From positions 1 through 64,000 of the forward strand of contig UBPA01000013.1 of NCBI GenBank assembly GCA_900467185.1: a stretch of DNA of 64,000 bases. The letters run 5' to 3'. The translations under genes and the position numbers were made by a program. The DNA is from Hyphomicrobiales bacterium. Lineage in GTDB: Bacteria > Pseudomonadota > Alphaproteobacteria > Rhizobiales > Rhizobiaceae. This document shows positions 19,584 to 28,219 of the stretch, one piece after another (the first letter of the stretch is position 1; every line of letters begins with the position of its first letter). Under the pieces are notes generated by a model that saw only the letters and a list, made by a program, of their open reading frames with translations, did not search any database and was not told the DNA's origin.

Positions 19584-20452
19584 CGATGACGTCCGCCTCC
19601 ATCCATGACAATGCTCTTGAAAAACCCAAGCGGGATTGGGTTCTTGTTGCGCTCTGGGCCACACTCGCGCTGATCGCGTTGATCTGGGTCGCGCCCTTCG
19701 TCTTCATCGTCTTCACGTCGCTGAAGTCCAACGCCGCGGTCATGAGTTCCAGCGCGTTCGCACCGCCGGTCGATCCGAAGTTCGCCAATTATTCCGGCGC
19801 CTGGGATCGCGGCCGCTTTAACACGACGTTCTTCAACAGCGTCATTATCACCGCCATCAAGGTGCCGCTCGGTCTCTTCATCTCGGCCATGGCCGCCTAT
19901 GCCCTGGCGAAGATCACGTTCACGGGGCGCAAGATGTTGCTGCTCGCCATTCTGTTCGGAACGATGATCCCGTTTCAGGTGATGCTCGCGCCGCTCTTCA
20001 CGCTGGTAAACAGCCTGCACCTGATCGACACCTATCCCGGCGTCATCCTGCCCTACCTCGCCTTCGGCATTCCCTATCAGGTCTTCATCCTGCAGAGCTT
20101 CTTCCGCGGAATCCCCAAGGAACTCAGCGAAGCTGCCCGCATCGATGGCGCATCGCATTTCGTGATCTTCCGACGGATCTTCCTGCCGGTGTCGCTGCCG
20201 GTGCTCGCCGCTCTTTTGATTCTCGATTTTGTCTCCACCTGGAACGAATTCGCCATGGCGCTCGTCCTCCTCCAGGATCGAGACATGTGGACGCTCCCCC
20301 TCGGCCTGTCCGCCTTCCAGGGGCAATTCTCGCGAGATTACGGGCAGCTCAATGCCGCCATCGTCATGACGGTGCTACCCGCCGCCATCGTCTACCTCAT
20401 CTTCCAGCGCTACTTCGTGTCGGGGCTGACCTCCGGCGCGGTCAAGGGCTGA
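19580..20452 (+). CDS. Sugar ABC transporter permease (MalG type)
   Basis: 290 residues with six predicted TM helices and the EAA loop SEAARIDGASHFVIFRRIFL. The C-terminal FVSGLTSGAVKG is characteristic of the MalG/UgpE branch. It pairs with the MalF-type permease and would be energised by the UgpC/MsmK-like ATPase encoded at 22003. Confidence 0.94.
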   Translation: MTMTSASIHDNALEKPKRDWVLVALWATLALIALIWVAPFVFIVFTSLKSNAAVMSSSAFAPPVDPKFANYSGAWDRGRFNTTFFNSVIITAIKVPLGLFISAMAAYALAKITFTGRKMLLLAILFGTMIPFQVMLAPLFTLVNSLHLIDTYPGVILPYLAFGIPYQVFILQSFFRGIPKELSEAARIDGASHFVIFRRIFLPVSLPVLAALLILDFVSTWNEFAMALVLLQDRDMWTLPLGLSAFQGQFSRDYGQLNAAIVMTVLPAAIVYLIFQRYFVSGLTSGAVKG

Positions 20453-20474
20453 AACAGACAGCAAGGACGCAGAT

Positions 20475-21989
20475 ATGACCGATACCACCATCGCCAAATG
20501 GGACCTGTTCGAAGCCAGCCTGAACGGCCCCTCCTCCGGCAACCCCTTCATTGACGTCGATATCGAGGCCCACTTCAGCCAGAAGAGCCGCACCGTCCGC
20601 GTGCCGGGCTTCTATGATGGCGACGGCGTCTACAAGTTCCGTTTCATGCCCGACAATGAAGGGGAATGGTCCTATGTGACGCGCTCCTCCGCGCCCGAAC
20701 TCAACGGAACGTCCGGCACTTTCACCGTCGGCCCGGCAAGACCCGAAGTGCATGGGCCGGTCCAGGTTGCCAACACGTTCCACTTCGCGCATGCCGACGG
20801 CACGCCGTATCTCTCCTTTGGTACCACCTGCTACGCCTGGACGCACCAGCCTCTGGACCTTCAGGCCAAGACGCTGGAAACGCTGAAGCAGGCGCGATTC
20901 AACAAGATGCGCATGGGGGTCTTCCCGAAAGACTATCCGTTCAACATCAACGAGCCGCTGCATGACGTCTACGAGCGAGATGCCGACGGTGAACTCGATT
21001 TCGACCGGCCAAACCCCGAAAGCTTCCGGCATTTCGAAAATCAAGTGAAGGCGCTCGGTGAGCTTGGCATCGAGGCGGATATCATCATCTTCCATCCTTA
21101 CGATCGCTGGGGCTATTGCGACATGAGCGCTGACCAGGACTATCGCTACGTCGCCTATCTTACCGCGCGCCTTGCAGCTTACCGCAATGTCTGGTGGTCG
21201 CTGGCCAACGAGTACGATTTCCTCCTCGATACCAAACCAATGGGCCAGTGGGATCGCTACTTCCAGATCATCGAGGAGAACGACCCCTACCGCCATCTGA
21301 AATCGATCCACAATGGCGACGTCAATGCCAATTACGACCATCGCCGCCCTTGGGTCAGCCATGTCTGCATCCAGAACTGGGATGTGAAGCGCACTCAGGA
21401 ATGGCGGCAGGCCTATGGGAAGCCCGTCGTCAACGACGAGCCGGAATACGAGGGCAATATCATGCTCTCATGGGGCAACATCTCAGCCCGAGAGCTGGTG
21501 CACCGGTACTGGATCACCATGCTGCGCGGCGGCTATGCCGGACATGGGGAAACCTTCATGCATCCCGACGATATTCTCTGGTGGGCAAAGGGCGGCGTGC
21601 TGCATGGGGAAGCGTGGCATCGCATCGGTTTTCTTCGCGATCTGCTCGAAGAGGATGTCAAGGGCGGGCTGACGCCGATAGCACGGGAAGCGAATTGGCC
21701 GTGGAGCCGGGTGTCCGGCGCGACCGATGGTGATGTCACCTACATCTATCTCGGCGAGCATCAGCCTGTCATCTGGGCGCCGGGCCTGCCGCAAGAGGCT
21801 GGCGATTACGAGGTCGATGTCATCGATACATGGGACATGACGTTGACGCCGGCAATCATTGTCGATGCGCCTGCCAACCATCCAACGCGGCACGGCGCCT
21901 CGCTCCGCCCACGGCGTCCGGATGCTGCCTTTGCCGTAGAACTGCCGGGCCGGCCGAACCTCGCCATTCGCATCCGGCCGAAGCGCTAG
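20475..21989 (+). CDS. Cytoplasmic glycoside hydrolase, DUF5060/DUF4038/DUF5605 (apiosidase-like) type
   Basis: 504 residues without signal peptide, so it should act on the imported sugar inside the cell. Order: beta-sandwich DUF5060 (about 1-88), TIM-barrel apiosidase-like DUF4038 region (about 95-400), and a C-terminal beta domain of DUF5605 type. Likely catalytic acids: Glu246 in WWSLANEYDF and one of the Glu residues of NDEPEYEG (322-326). The barrel type includes GH140 apiosidases, but other activities occur, so the sugar is unknown. It sits between the permeases and the ATPase of one operon. Plant wall glycosides are a reasonable source for a rhizobium (inference). Confidence 0.82.
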   Translation: MTDTTIAKWDLFEASLNGPSSGNPFIDVDIEAHFSQKSRTVRVPGFYDGDGVYKFRFMPDNEGEWSYVTRSSAPELNGTSGTFTVGPARPEVHGPVQVANTFHFAHADGTPYLSFGTTCYAWTHQPLDLQAKTLETLKQARFNKMRMGVFPKDYPFNINEPLHDVYERDADGELDFDRPNPESFRHFENQVKALGELGIEADIIIFHPYDRWGYCDMSADQDYRYVAYLTARLAAYRNVWWSLANEYDFLLDTKPMGQWDRYFQIIEENDPYRHLKSIHNGDVNANYDHRRPWVSHVCIQNWDVKRTQEWRQAYGKPVVNDEPEYEGNIMLSWGNISARELVHRYWITMLRGGYAGHGETFMHPDDILWWAKGGVLHGEAWHRIGFLRDLLEEDVKGGLTPIAREANWPWSRVSGATDGDVTYIYLGEHQPVIWAPGLPQEAGDYEVDVIDTWDMTLTPAIIVDAPANHPTRHGASLRPRRPDAAFAVELPGRPNLAIRIRPKR

Positions 21990-22002
21990 GAAGGGAACCG
22001 TC

Positions 22003-23079
22003 ATGTCGACTGTCCAGATCCGCGACGCCCGCAAATTCTACGGCGCCCATCCTGTCCTCCACGGTGTTGATATCGACATTGCGGACGGCGAGTTCGTCAT
22101 TCTCGTCGGCCCGTCCGGGTGCGGAAAGTCGACGCTGCTACGCATGGTGGCGGGCCTTGAGTCCATCACCGGGGGCACGATCAGCATCGACGGACGTGTG
22201 GTGAACGGGCTGGAGCCAAAAGACCGTGATATTGCGATGGTTTTCCAGAACTATGCGCTTTATCCGCAAATGACGGTCGCGCAGAACATGGGTTTCGCGC
22301 TGGAACTGGCCGGCACCGCCAAGGACGAGATCAAGCGCAAGGTGGACTATGCCGCCGGGATTCTCGGCCTGGAGCCGCTTCTCCAGCGCAAGCCGGCGCA
22401 ACTGTCGGGTGGACAGCGCCAGCGCGTTGCCATGGGACGCGCCATCGTGCGCGATCCCAAGGTCTTTTTGTTCGATGAGCCACTGTCAAATCTCGATGCC
22501 AAGCTGCGCGTAAAGATGCGCGCTGAAATCAAGGCTCTTCATCAGCGCCTGAAGACGACGATCGTCTACGTTACCCATGACCAGATCGAAGCCATGACGA
22601 TGGCCGACAAGATCGTCGTCATGCAGGGCGGACAGATCGAGCAGATCGGAACGCCGCTGGATCTCTACGACCATCCAAAAAACATGTTTGTTGCCGGCTT
22701 CCTCGGCTCTCCCGCCATGAACTTCCTCGAAGGCGTCGTCGTTGGACACGAAGACAGCGCTTGTCTCGATCTCGGCGACGCCGGCCGCGTGCCGTTGGCC
22801 GGCCGGGTTCGCCAGGCGGCCGGAAAGCGGGTTATCGTCGGCATCCGTCCCGAAGCCATAGCCATCGCGGACACTGGCGGCATCCCGGCCGAGGTTCTCG
22901 TCGTCGAGCCGACCGGTTCCGAAACCCATCTTGCCGTCAGACTGGGGGGACAGGAGATCGTCGTGGTCCTCCGGTCCCGTGTGTCACTGGCTGCGGGCGA
23001 GCGGGTTTGTCTATCGTTGGAGACAGCGTCATTCCATGTGTTTGACAGCGACACGGGGGAGCGATTGCAGGACGGTTAG
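22003..23079 (+). CDS. ABC transporter ATP-binding protein (UgpC/MsmK-like, CUT1)
   Basis: 358 residues. Walker A GPSGCGKST, Q-loop in VFQNYALYPQMTV, signature LSGGQRQRVAMGRA, Walker B FLFDEPLSNLD, H-loop VTHDQIE, then a C-terminal OB/MOBE regulatory domain with GIRPEAIAI. It starts 13 nt after the hydrolase gene and closes the operon. Standard ATPase for a CUT1 sugar importer. Confidence 0.95.
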   Translation: MSTVQIRDARKFYGAHPVLHGVDIDIADGEFVILVGPSGCGKSTLLRMVAGLESITGGTISIDGRVVNGLEPKDRDIAMVFQNYALYPQMTVAQNMGFALELAGTAKDEIKRKVDYAAGILGLEPLLQRKPAQLSGGQRQRVAMGRAIVRDPKVFLFDEPLSNLDAKLRVKMRAEIKALHQRLKTTIVYVTHDQIEAMTMADKIVVMQGGQIEQIGTPLDLYDHPKNMFVAGFLGSPAMNFLEGVVVGHEDSACLDLGDAGRVPLAGRVRQAAGKRVIVGIRPEAIAIADTGGIPAEVLVVEPTGSETHLAVRLGGQEIVVVLRSRVSLAAGERVCLSLETASFHVFDSDTGERLQDG

Positions 23080-23482
23080 CGCCGTCTCGTGCAGTCGTTT
23101 GTTTTAGGGTCACGAAGTGTGCTGTTCCAATCGTTCTGATGGCTGTCATCGTCGTTCGTCTTCAAACATAAACGAAATTCAACACCTCTGCGATGTGATT
23201 GGCTGTGTGGGAGCGCCAATCGGATCACGAAAGCACAGTCCGTTGTCACAGTGACGGCGTACGGTAACGCATGATGAGAGCGAGGCTTGGAAGCAGGAAG
23301 GGCGTCGCCAACGCCTTTCGTTGTTGATGCATCCGTTGTCGGTGCCTGGCTTGTCCCGGGCGACGAGAATGCATTGGCCCTGAAACACTAACGCGCCGGG
23401 CAGACAATGACACATATTCACTTGCCCTTCTTATACATAATGCTTCCCACATGCGACAGCGATAGTCCTTTCGATCTATGGG
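23080..23482. other. Intergenic region after sugar operon
   Basis: About 400 nt with no supported gene. Short frames on both strands lack motifs, and no clear terminator was seen behind the ATPase gene. Confidence 0.35.
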
Positions 23483-23881
23483 ACCAGGGCGATCCCCATG
23501 ATCGCCTTCGCCTCCGGCGGGCGTCGGCGCAGCGGGTTTGCCGGGCCACGGATCAAGCGACTGACGGCATAGCTCTCAGTTCCCGTCTAAACTGGCCTTC
23601 TTCCGCCCTCGCTTTCCATCCATCTCGGCCACATGAAGACCTTGGACTCCGATCAAGACGAGGCCGCCTACCTCACTGGTCGGCCGGTTCAAGCGCTTAA
23701 AGCCCGGCTTGCAGCCGCCAGCATCCAGACAGGAAGCCTTTTCCGAAGGATTGTTCGATGGGGCACTTTTTCCCAGCAGGGACTTGAGCCGGCTGCGCGC
23801 AATCAGATCGAAAAATCACGAGCTGCGCTGGTCGGGCTCGATCCGGAAGCGTTTACCACGCATAGGCTGCGGTTGGGATGA
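23483..23881 (+). pseudogene. Remnant of a third tyrosine integrase gene
   Basis: One reading frame holds recognisable integrase pieces: AFASGGRRRSGFAG (box I arginine region), LSIHLGHMKT, AAYLTGRPVQALKARLAAA, GSLFRRIVRWGTFSQQGLEP and AFTTHRLRLG (box II H-x-x-R). It is interrupted by TAG 23570 and TAA 23588 and ends before the catalytic tyrosine. The N-terminal core-binding domain is missing. It belongs to a different subfamily from the copies at 1-879 and 9855-10863. It lies beside the replication cassette, probably marking a past integration. Confidence 0.72.
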
Positions 23882-24236
23882 CTAACTGAACGCGCCGACC
23901 GCGGCATTTCCCCTGCCGGAAGCTATGGAGCGGTCGCGACATCTTTCGCGACAGCAAGCGTTAAGCTACTCCAGCAGCGCCACGCGACGAAGCCGGCGAG
24001 CGGCGCGACTTGTCCAGAGGCGAGTGGCATTGCGCCACAAGCTATTCACAGATCCCCTCAGCCATTTAAGCGGAGGCGCCGAGGCAGCGATCGTGGAGCT
24101 GCACCATGTTGAGCGCAACGCAATCATTCCTTTCAGTGGTGAAAGACGTTGGCAAGTGATACTCACTGTGACGTCAGCGACGGGACGTTGAAAAAAATGA
24201 GATAGAAAAACGTTTATATTTCAGATGGTTGAAAGC
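23882..24236. other. Intergenic region upstream of parS
   Basis: No gene supported. It contains a perfect tandem direct repeat of TCGCGACA at 23934-23941 and 23946-23953 (12-bp period), of unknown role. Confidence 0.35.
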
Positions 24237-24252
24237 GTAGGCAGCTGCCAAC
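24237..24252. repeat. Candidate parS centromere site next to repC
   Basis: GTAGGCAGCTGCCAAC, a 16-nt near-perfect palindrome, agrees with the repABC centromere pattern GTTNNCNGCNGNNAAC at all fixed positions but one (third base A for T). It sits 2 nt past the repC stop; in some repABC plasmids parS lies downstream of repC. RepB is expected to bind it for partition with RepA. A single copy was noted here. Confidence 0.65.
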
Positions 24253-24254
24253 TC

Positions 24255-25466
24255 CTAAACTGCTTTCAAGCATTCCTGACCGTTGGACTTCAGGAGCGCC
24301 ATAATCATGGGCCCTAGTGTAAACTCACCTCGCTTAGTTCGGCGCGTCAGGTCGCGGAGGTAAGCGCCGGGTGAATTTATGACATTCGCTCGTTCAAGAA
24401 TGCAAGCCATGGTCACCGCGGCATTCTCCGCTCCCATAACGTCGCAGGCGTCTTGATACGCCGACGGAGTAACACCAAGCATAGATCGAACCACCACAGC
24501 CGCGGACATCAGATCCCGCCAACTGTCGATGCGACCACCTCGGCCGTAATCCGTGATCGAGGGGCAACCCTTCAGCACAACGCCAAGCGGAAATGCCTTC
24601 AATGGGTGACGGTCACGCAGTGGGAGATCGCTCGCTTTCGCCTCTGGCATCTTTCTTAAGCCAGGTTCAAATTCATTTAGGGAGTCGGTATTTGAATTCT
24701 GTATGTGATGCTCATTATGAGCAGCATTGGCGCTCGTAAAATCACAAAAACGATGCGCGTCCAGACGATTGACGACTTTTTGCTGCAGCATCTGCATTTC
24801 CTCCAGAATGCCTTCGACTTCAGCAAGGCATGGAGCACGAGGGATTCGTCCCACCAGTGCAAGATACATGACTTCCGCATCCGCCCAGTCACCCTCAGCA
24901 CCTTCTTCCACAGCCGCTGAAATTAACTTGCGAACATCTCGCCGGCAAATCGTCAAACTCTCCTTTGCTCGTCTCAAGTTTGCTCGATCTGCCATGACCT
25001 GTTGTGCCAAGCCTGCCAGTTCGTCACAGCGGGCGAGCAGGGGGGAGAGGTCGAAACCGAACGCGCTTTGGACAGCTCCTGCACTGTCTTTTCGGGCAAA
25101 ACGTTTGCCGTTGGCACTATCTTTGCGAACGATCAATCCCGCGTGGACGAGCACTCCAAGATGTCTGCGCAGTGTGGCACCTGCCATGCCATGTGCACGA
25201 AGGGCCAGTTGCGCATTGGATGGAAATACGATCATTTGCGCGCCTTGGCGCAATTCGTTTTCCGGATAGAAGCTCAAGAGGGCATCAAGGACGGCAAGGC
25301 TGTTCGACTGGATACCTAGCGGCACCATTGCCGCAGATGCATCCCGGAATATCTTCCACTTGTCGGCTGCTTTGCCTGCCGCGATCTTGGTCGTCTGCCG
25401 TCGCACAAGTGCGAGCGTCATCGGCCGCCGCCCGAAGGGCGTCGTTACACTTCCCGTTTGCATCAT
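24255..25466 (-). CDS. repC: Replication initiator RepC
   Basis: Initiator of repABC plasmids, 403 residues, the expected size. The N-terminal TTPFGRRPMTLALVRRQ is the conserved RepC opening, and a winged-helix DNA-binding region follows (residues about 60-120, ATLRRHLGVLVHAGLIVRKDS). It binds the origin within its own gene: the AT-rich stretch around 24660-24745 holds the inverted repeat GCTCAT-T-ATGAGC (24710-24722). Third gene of the repABC operon; the 149-nt gap after repB carries the antisense RNA that limits RepC synthesis. Confidence 0.95.
   Translation of the reverse strand: MMQTGSVTTPFGRRPMTLALVRRQTTKIAAGKAADKWKIFRDASAAMVPLGIQSNSLAVLDALLSFYPENELRQGAQMIVFPSNAQLALRAHGMAGATLRRHLGVLVHAGLIVRKDSANGKRFARKDSAGAVQSAFGFDLSPLLARCDELAGLAQQVMADRANLRRAKESLTICRRDVRKLISAAVEEGAEGDWADAEVMYLALVGRIPRAPCLAEVEGILEEMQMLQQKVVNRLDAHRFCDFTSANAAHNEHHIQNSNTDSLNEFEPGLRKMPEAKASDLPLRDRHPLKAFPLGVVLKGCPSITDYGRGGRIDSWRDLMSAAVVVRSMLGVTPSAYQDACDVMGAENAAVTMACILERANVINSPGAYLRDLTRRTKRGEFTLGPMIMALLKSNGQECLKAV
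24660..24745. other. Probable oriV inside repC
   Basis: Clearly AT-richer segment in the high-GC repC gene with the inverted repeat GCTCAT-T-ATGAGC at 24710-24722. In studied repABC plasmids the origin lies in such an AT-rich stretch within repC, so this is the likely oriV. No experimental signal is visible. Confidence 0.5.
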
Positions 25467-25521
25467 CTTCTACCTTTCAGAAGGCAAAATGAAACGGCTC
25501 ACCAAAACGGTGCCAAAGCTC

Positions 25522-25610
25522 TTGACGAGGATTCGAGGAAATGCGATTCTGTAGCTGCTAGACTTACAGATCGGGTTCCACGACGGCGACGTTGTGGGGC
25601 CTTTTCTTTT
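25522..25610 (+). ncRNA. Antisense counter-transcribed RNA (incA-alpha/repE) in the repB-repC gap
   Basis: A small RNA gene on the strand opposite repABC. Promoter: TTGACG 25522-25527, 17-nt spacer, GATTCT 25545-25550. Terminator: stem CCACGACG (25578-25585), loop GCGA, stem CGTTGTGG (25590-25597), then GGC and CTTTTCTTTT to 25610. Predicted transcript about 50 nt from near 25557. Known repABC plasmids encode such a ctRNA here, which pairs with the repBC mRNA leader to reduce repC expression and determines incompatibility. Confidence 0.75.
25578..25610 (+). terminator. Rho-independent terminator of the ctRNA
   Basis: Eight-pair stem (one G-U) CCACGACG/CGTTGTGG with tetraloop GCGA followed by GGCCTTTTCTTTT. 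It ends just before the repB stop codon on the other strand. Confidence 0.75.
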
Positions 25611-25615
25611 GCTGC

Positions 25616-26587
25616 TTAAGCTCCCTGTTTTTGTTTTGCTGCCCTGTGCGCTTCGTAAAGCGCCGGAAGGTGTTCCACGATAAAGGCCGCAAAGTCCGGC
25701 GTCGCCTTCTTATCAATCGTGATTTCTAGCTTGATCTTGTTCTGTTTCATTTGAGCCAACCGTTCTCCACCCGAGGTTGCCAGAACGTCCGGTGCGCCGC
25801 GCTGCGGCCGGGCTGGCTTGAGGTGAGCTACGACAAGCTTGAACCTTTCATCGGAAGGCGCTGCTTGCACGTCGTCCGACTGAGCGTAGGAGGTCGCATC
25901 TTTGGATGATGACACCTTCTCCATAAGCTCCGCCAACTGTTGCCAGCTCGGCCGACCGATACCTGGCGCGGGACCGATCGCCTCGATCAAGTCAAGAGGC
26001 AGGGCATCCACGAGCATCAGCATTTTCGAAAGTGTGCTCTTGTCGATCGATAGCGACGACATGATCACGTCGCGCGGAAAACGATGTCTCAATGCCGCGG
26101 CAAATCTTGCCTTCTCGATGAAGCTTAGGTCCTGCCGCTCATTGTTCTCTTGGCCTTGGGCTACCACGAGCTGCTCATCCGTCAAATCACGGACGATCGC
26201 TTTGACCGCTAAACCCAGTTCCTTCAATGCGCGGTGTCTGCGGTGTCCAAAGGCAACCTGATAGCGGCCCGGCATCTCAGGATGGGGGCGCACGAGGATC
26301 GGGACTTGCTGGCCTTGCTCGCTTATCGATGCCTTCAAACCGTCGATACTGCCCGGCATGCGATCCTGCGCAAACGACGCATCGATTTCCGATGCGTCGA
26401 GATCGACTACCACCTGCCCCTCGGCGAGCCGCTTCTCGATCTCGTCGGCCCTGCGTGTTCGATCATTCAAGTTACCGATCGTTTCGCTCACGGCTGCCAT
26501 TGATCTCGGCTTCATGAGTGGCTTCGTCGGCAGAGACAGCCCATCATCCGCATCATTGAGATGGTCGAATATTCCTTTTCGGCTCAT
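25616..26587 (-). CDS. repB: Partition protein RepB (ParB family)
   Basis: Centromere-binding ParB homologue, 323 residues from ATG 26587 (MSRKGIFDHL). This start overlaps the repA stop as ATGA, giving tight coupling. ParB nuclease-fold/arginine box is seen in VAFGHRRHRALKELGL with GQENNERQDLSFIEKARFA, and an HTH region around DVIMSSLSIDKSTLSKML. Works with RepA in segregation and in autoregulation of the operon. Confidence 0.94.
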   Translation of the reverse strand: MSRKGIFDHLNDADDGLSLPTKPLMKPRSMAAVSETIGNLNDRTRRADEIEKRLAEGQVVVDLDASEIDASFAQDRMPGSIDGLKASISEQGQQVPILVRPHPEMPGRYQVAFGHRRHRALKELGLAVKAIVRDLTDEQLVVAQGQENNERQDLSFIEKARFAAALRHRFPRDVIMSSLSIDKSTLSKMLMLVDALPLDLIEAIGPAPGIGRPSWQQLAELMEKVSSSKDATSYAQSDDVQAAPSDERFKLVVAHLKPARPQRGAPDVLATSGGERLAQMKQNKIKLEITIDKKATPDFAAFIVEHLPALYEAHRAAKQKQGA

Positions 26588-27819
26588 GATCTTCCCCAAA
26601 CCTGCTTGATCAGACCTTCGATTTCGGCGTTGACGTTGTTCATGGACTCCAAAGCTCGGTCATAGGTCGTTCGGGTGAACTGGCCCCGTTCAACCTCGAA
26701 CAGAGTCTGGTTAGTGAGGCCGGCGTCAGAAATTGCCGTGCTCTTCAGCATCGAGTTGACCATCACATCGTCGTTGAACATGCTCCGGAGCAACGCCACC
26801 ATTTGATTTTGCGGACCATCGGTGGGTTCGAAACGTGTGATGAGAAACCTCATCCAGTTGTTTCGATCGTCCGCGCCGACGCTGGCAATTTCGTCGAGCA
26901 AATCGCTTGTCATCGCGAGGAACTGGTTCATGGACATCACATCCAACATTTGTGGATGCACGGTGATCAGGACCGAGGTCGCTGCAGTCAGGGCAGACAT
27001 CGTGAGGAAGCCGAGTTGAGGAGGGCAATCGATAACGACAACGTCGTAGTCGTCTCCGACTTCTTCGATGACGGTCTGGATCCGCGCGAAAAAAATTGGC
27101 TCGTTCGGCCGTTTCTGCATCAGCGCCTTGGGCGTGGTATGTTCGAACTCCATCAACTCAATATTTCCTGGAATGAGGTCCAGCCCAGGTATGTACGTCT
27201 TCCGGATTACGTCCCGCATCGATCGACGCTCGTCATCGTAGCGAATTGCGCCATATATTGTTTCGTTCTCACCAACATCGACCTCTGGCTGGGTGCCAAA
27301 CAGCGCTGATAGGCTGGCTTGCGGATCAAGGTCGATCGCCAACACGCGATATCCACGTAGGCCAAGATATTGCGCGAGATGAGCGGCAGTCGTCGTTTTT
27401 CCCGATCCGCCCTTAAAATTCATCACCGCGATAACTTGCAGGTCCTCGCCCTCGGTTCGGTTCTGGACGTAGCGTCGCGGGACCCGCGCCCCACGGGTCG
27501 TTTCATCAAGCAGCTTTCGCAACTTCGCGACATCATCCACGCTGTAAACACGGCGGTTGCCTGGTCCGGTCACCGGCTTAAAGTCGTTGTCATCACGAGC
27601 TTCAAGATCAGCAACGACTGTCCGCAGGTATCCTTCAGCGAGCCCAAAAAACTTGGCCACTTCTGCAGGCGTGAAGTTTCTAATGGTCTTCCTTGCAAGC
27701 GGAGGGAAGATCTTCGTCTGATGGGCCTGAAGCTGTTTCGATAAGGTATTTGAATGACGTCGAACGACCTCCCGCAGTGGGGAGGCCTTTAGTGCTGGTG
27801 CCTGCTTGCTCTTCGCCAT
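26584..27819 (-). CDS. repA: Partition ATPase RepA (ParA family)
   Basis: ParA-type Walker ATPase, about 411 residues from ATG 27819 (MAKSKQAPAL). The N-terminal HTH (NFTPAEVAKFFGLAEGYLR) binds the operator, and the deviant Walker A is NFKGGSGKTTTAAHLAQYL; Walker A' IDLDPQASLSALFG and Walker B VVIDCPPQLG follow. An in-frame ATG at 27885 exists but the extra 22 residues do not look like RepA. First gene of repABC; divergent from traI, with operator-like repeats upstream. Confidence 0.95.
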   Translation of the reverse strand: MAKSKQAPALKASPLREVVRRHSNTLSKQLQAHQTKIFPPLARKTIRNFTPAEVAKFFGLAEGYLRTVVADLEARDDNDFKPVTGPGNRRVYSVDDVAKLRKLLDETTRGARVPRRYVQNRTEGEDLQVIAVMNFKGGSGKTTTAAHLAQYLGLRGYRVLAIDLDPQASLSALFGTQPEVDVGENETIYGAIRYDDERRSMRDVIRKTYIPGLDLIPGNIELMEFEHTTPKALMQKRPNEPIFFARIQTVIEEVGDDYDVVVIDCPPQLGFLTMSALTAATSVLITVHPQMLDVMSMNQFLAMTSDLLDEIASVGADDRNNWMRFLITRFEPTDGPQNQMVALLRSMFNDDVMVNSMLKSTAISDAGLTNQTLFEVERGQFTRTTYDRALESMNNVNAEIEGLIKQVWGRS

Positions 27820-27922
27820 TTTCTGCGCCCGATGAGATGACCTGCGGTATAATGCGGGCTCACCCCAAAAACTCCGCAGGTCCAATAAGACGTGAACGGC
27901 TACGAGTCTGCAAGAGCTTTAT

Positions 27923-27940
27923 CGTTAACAAGTCGTTAAC
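27923..27940. promoter_or_regulatory. Paired CGTTAAC sites upstream of repA
   Basis: CGTTAAC occurs at 27923-27929 and 27934-27940; each contains the palindrome GTTAAC and the copies are 11 bp apart, so they face the same helix side. Candidate RepA/RepB autoregulatory operator. Confidence 0.4.
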
Positions 27941-27974
27941 GTCGCTTCACTCAACACAGCTCAGAATAATCCTA

Positions 27975-28013
27975 TGGTGCAATTTAGTTCATTAGATTCA
28001 ATGATTTGCACCA
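27975..28013. promoter_or_regulatory. Inverted repeat TGGTGCAA...TTGCACCA between repA and traI
   Basis: Perfect 8-bp inverted repeat (27975-27982 and 28006-28013) separated by 23 AT-rich nt. Likely a protein-binding dyad or looped operator in the repABC promoter region. Confidence 0.4.
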
Positions 28014-28052
28014 ATGCCGTCGGCTTGATGGTTCCTGGATTGTTCTAGGGTA

Positions 28053-28061
28053 AATCCTACA
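28053..28061 (-). promoter_or_regulatory. tra-box-like half-site facing repABC
   Basis: TGTAGGATT on the minus strand, identical to the first nine bases of the traI-proximal dyad at 28147. On Ti plasmids TraR-AHL binds boxes in the repA-traI interval and raises repABC transcription; this half-site is placed for that role. The right half of the dyad is weak. Confidence 0.4.
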
Positions 28062-28146
28062 AGCCGAGCTCCTCGAAAATTGGGGAGGATCTGCTGCAAG
28101 CTCTAACGCCACGTGTTCGCAAGCTGCGACTCACCGCTTTGGTCTA

Positions 28147-28160
28147 TGTAGGATTCTACA
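28147..28160 (+). promoter_or_regulatory. Candidate tra box upstream of traI-trb
   Basis: TGTAGGATTCTACA: inverted repeat TGTAG/CTACA with 4-nt centre, 60 bp before the traI start codon. Position and dyad form fit a TraR binding site, and the left half recurs at 28053 (minus) and 47119 (plus). Confidence 0.6.
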
Positions 28161-28219
28161 ACTGCACCTCGATTCCGATCTGTGCTCATTTCCTGTCGAA
28201 CACAACGATGGAGAAATTG

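Noticed and set aside
28117..28129. TCGCA-AGC-TGCGA as a second parS
   Set aside because: The centre is odd and the spacing is off by one from the 16-bp pattern GTTNNCNGCNGNNAAC; kept only as an unassigned dyad.
28139..28219. Upstream TTG start extending TraI by 27 residues
   Set aside because: The extension would run through the tra-box dyad and lacks LuxI similarity; ATG 28220 has a good GGAG and gives the family length.
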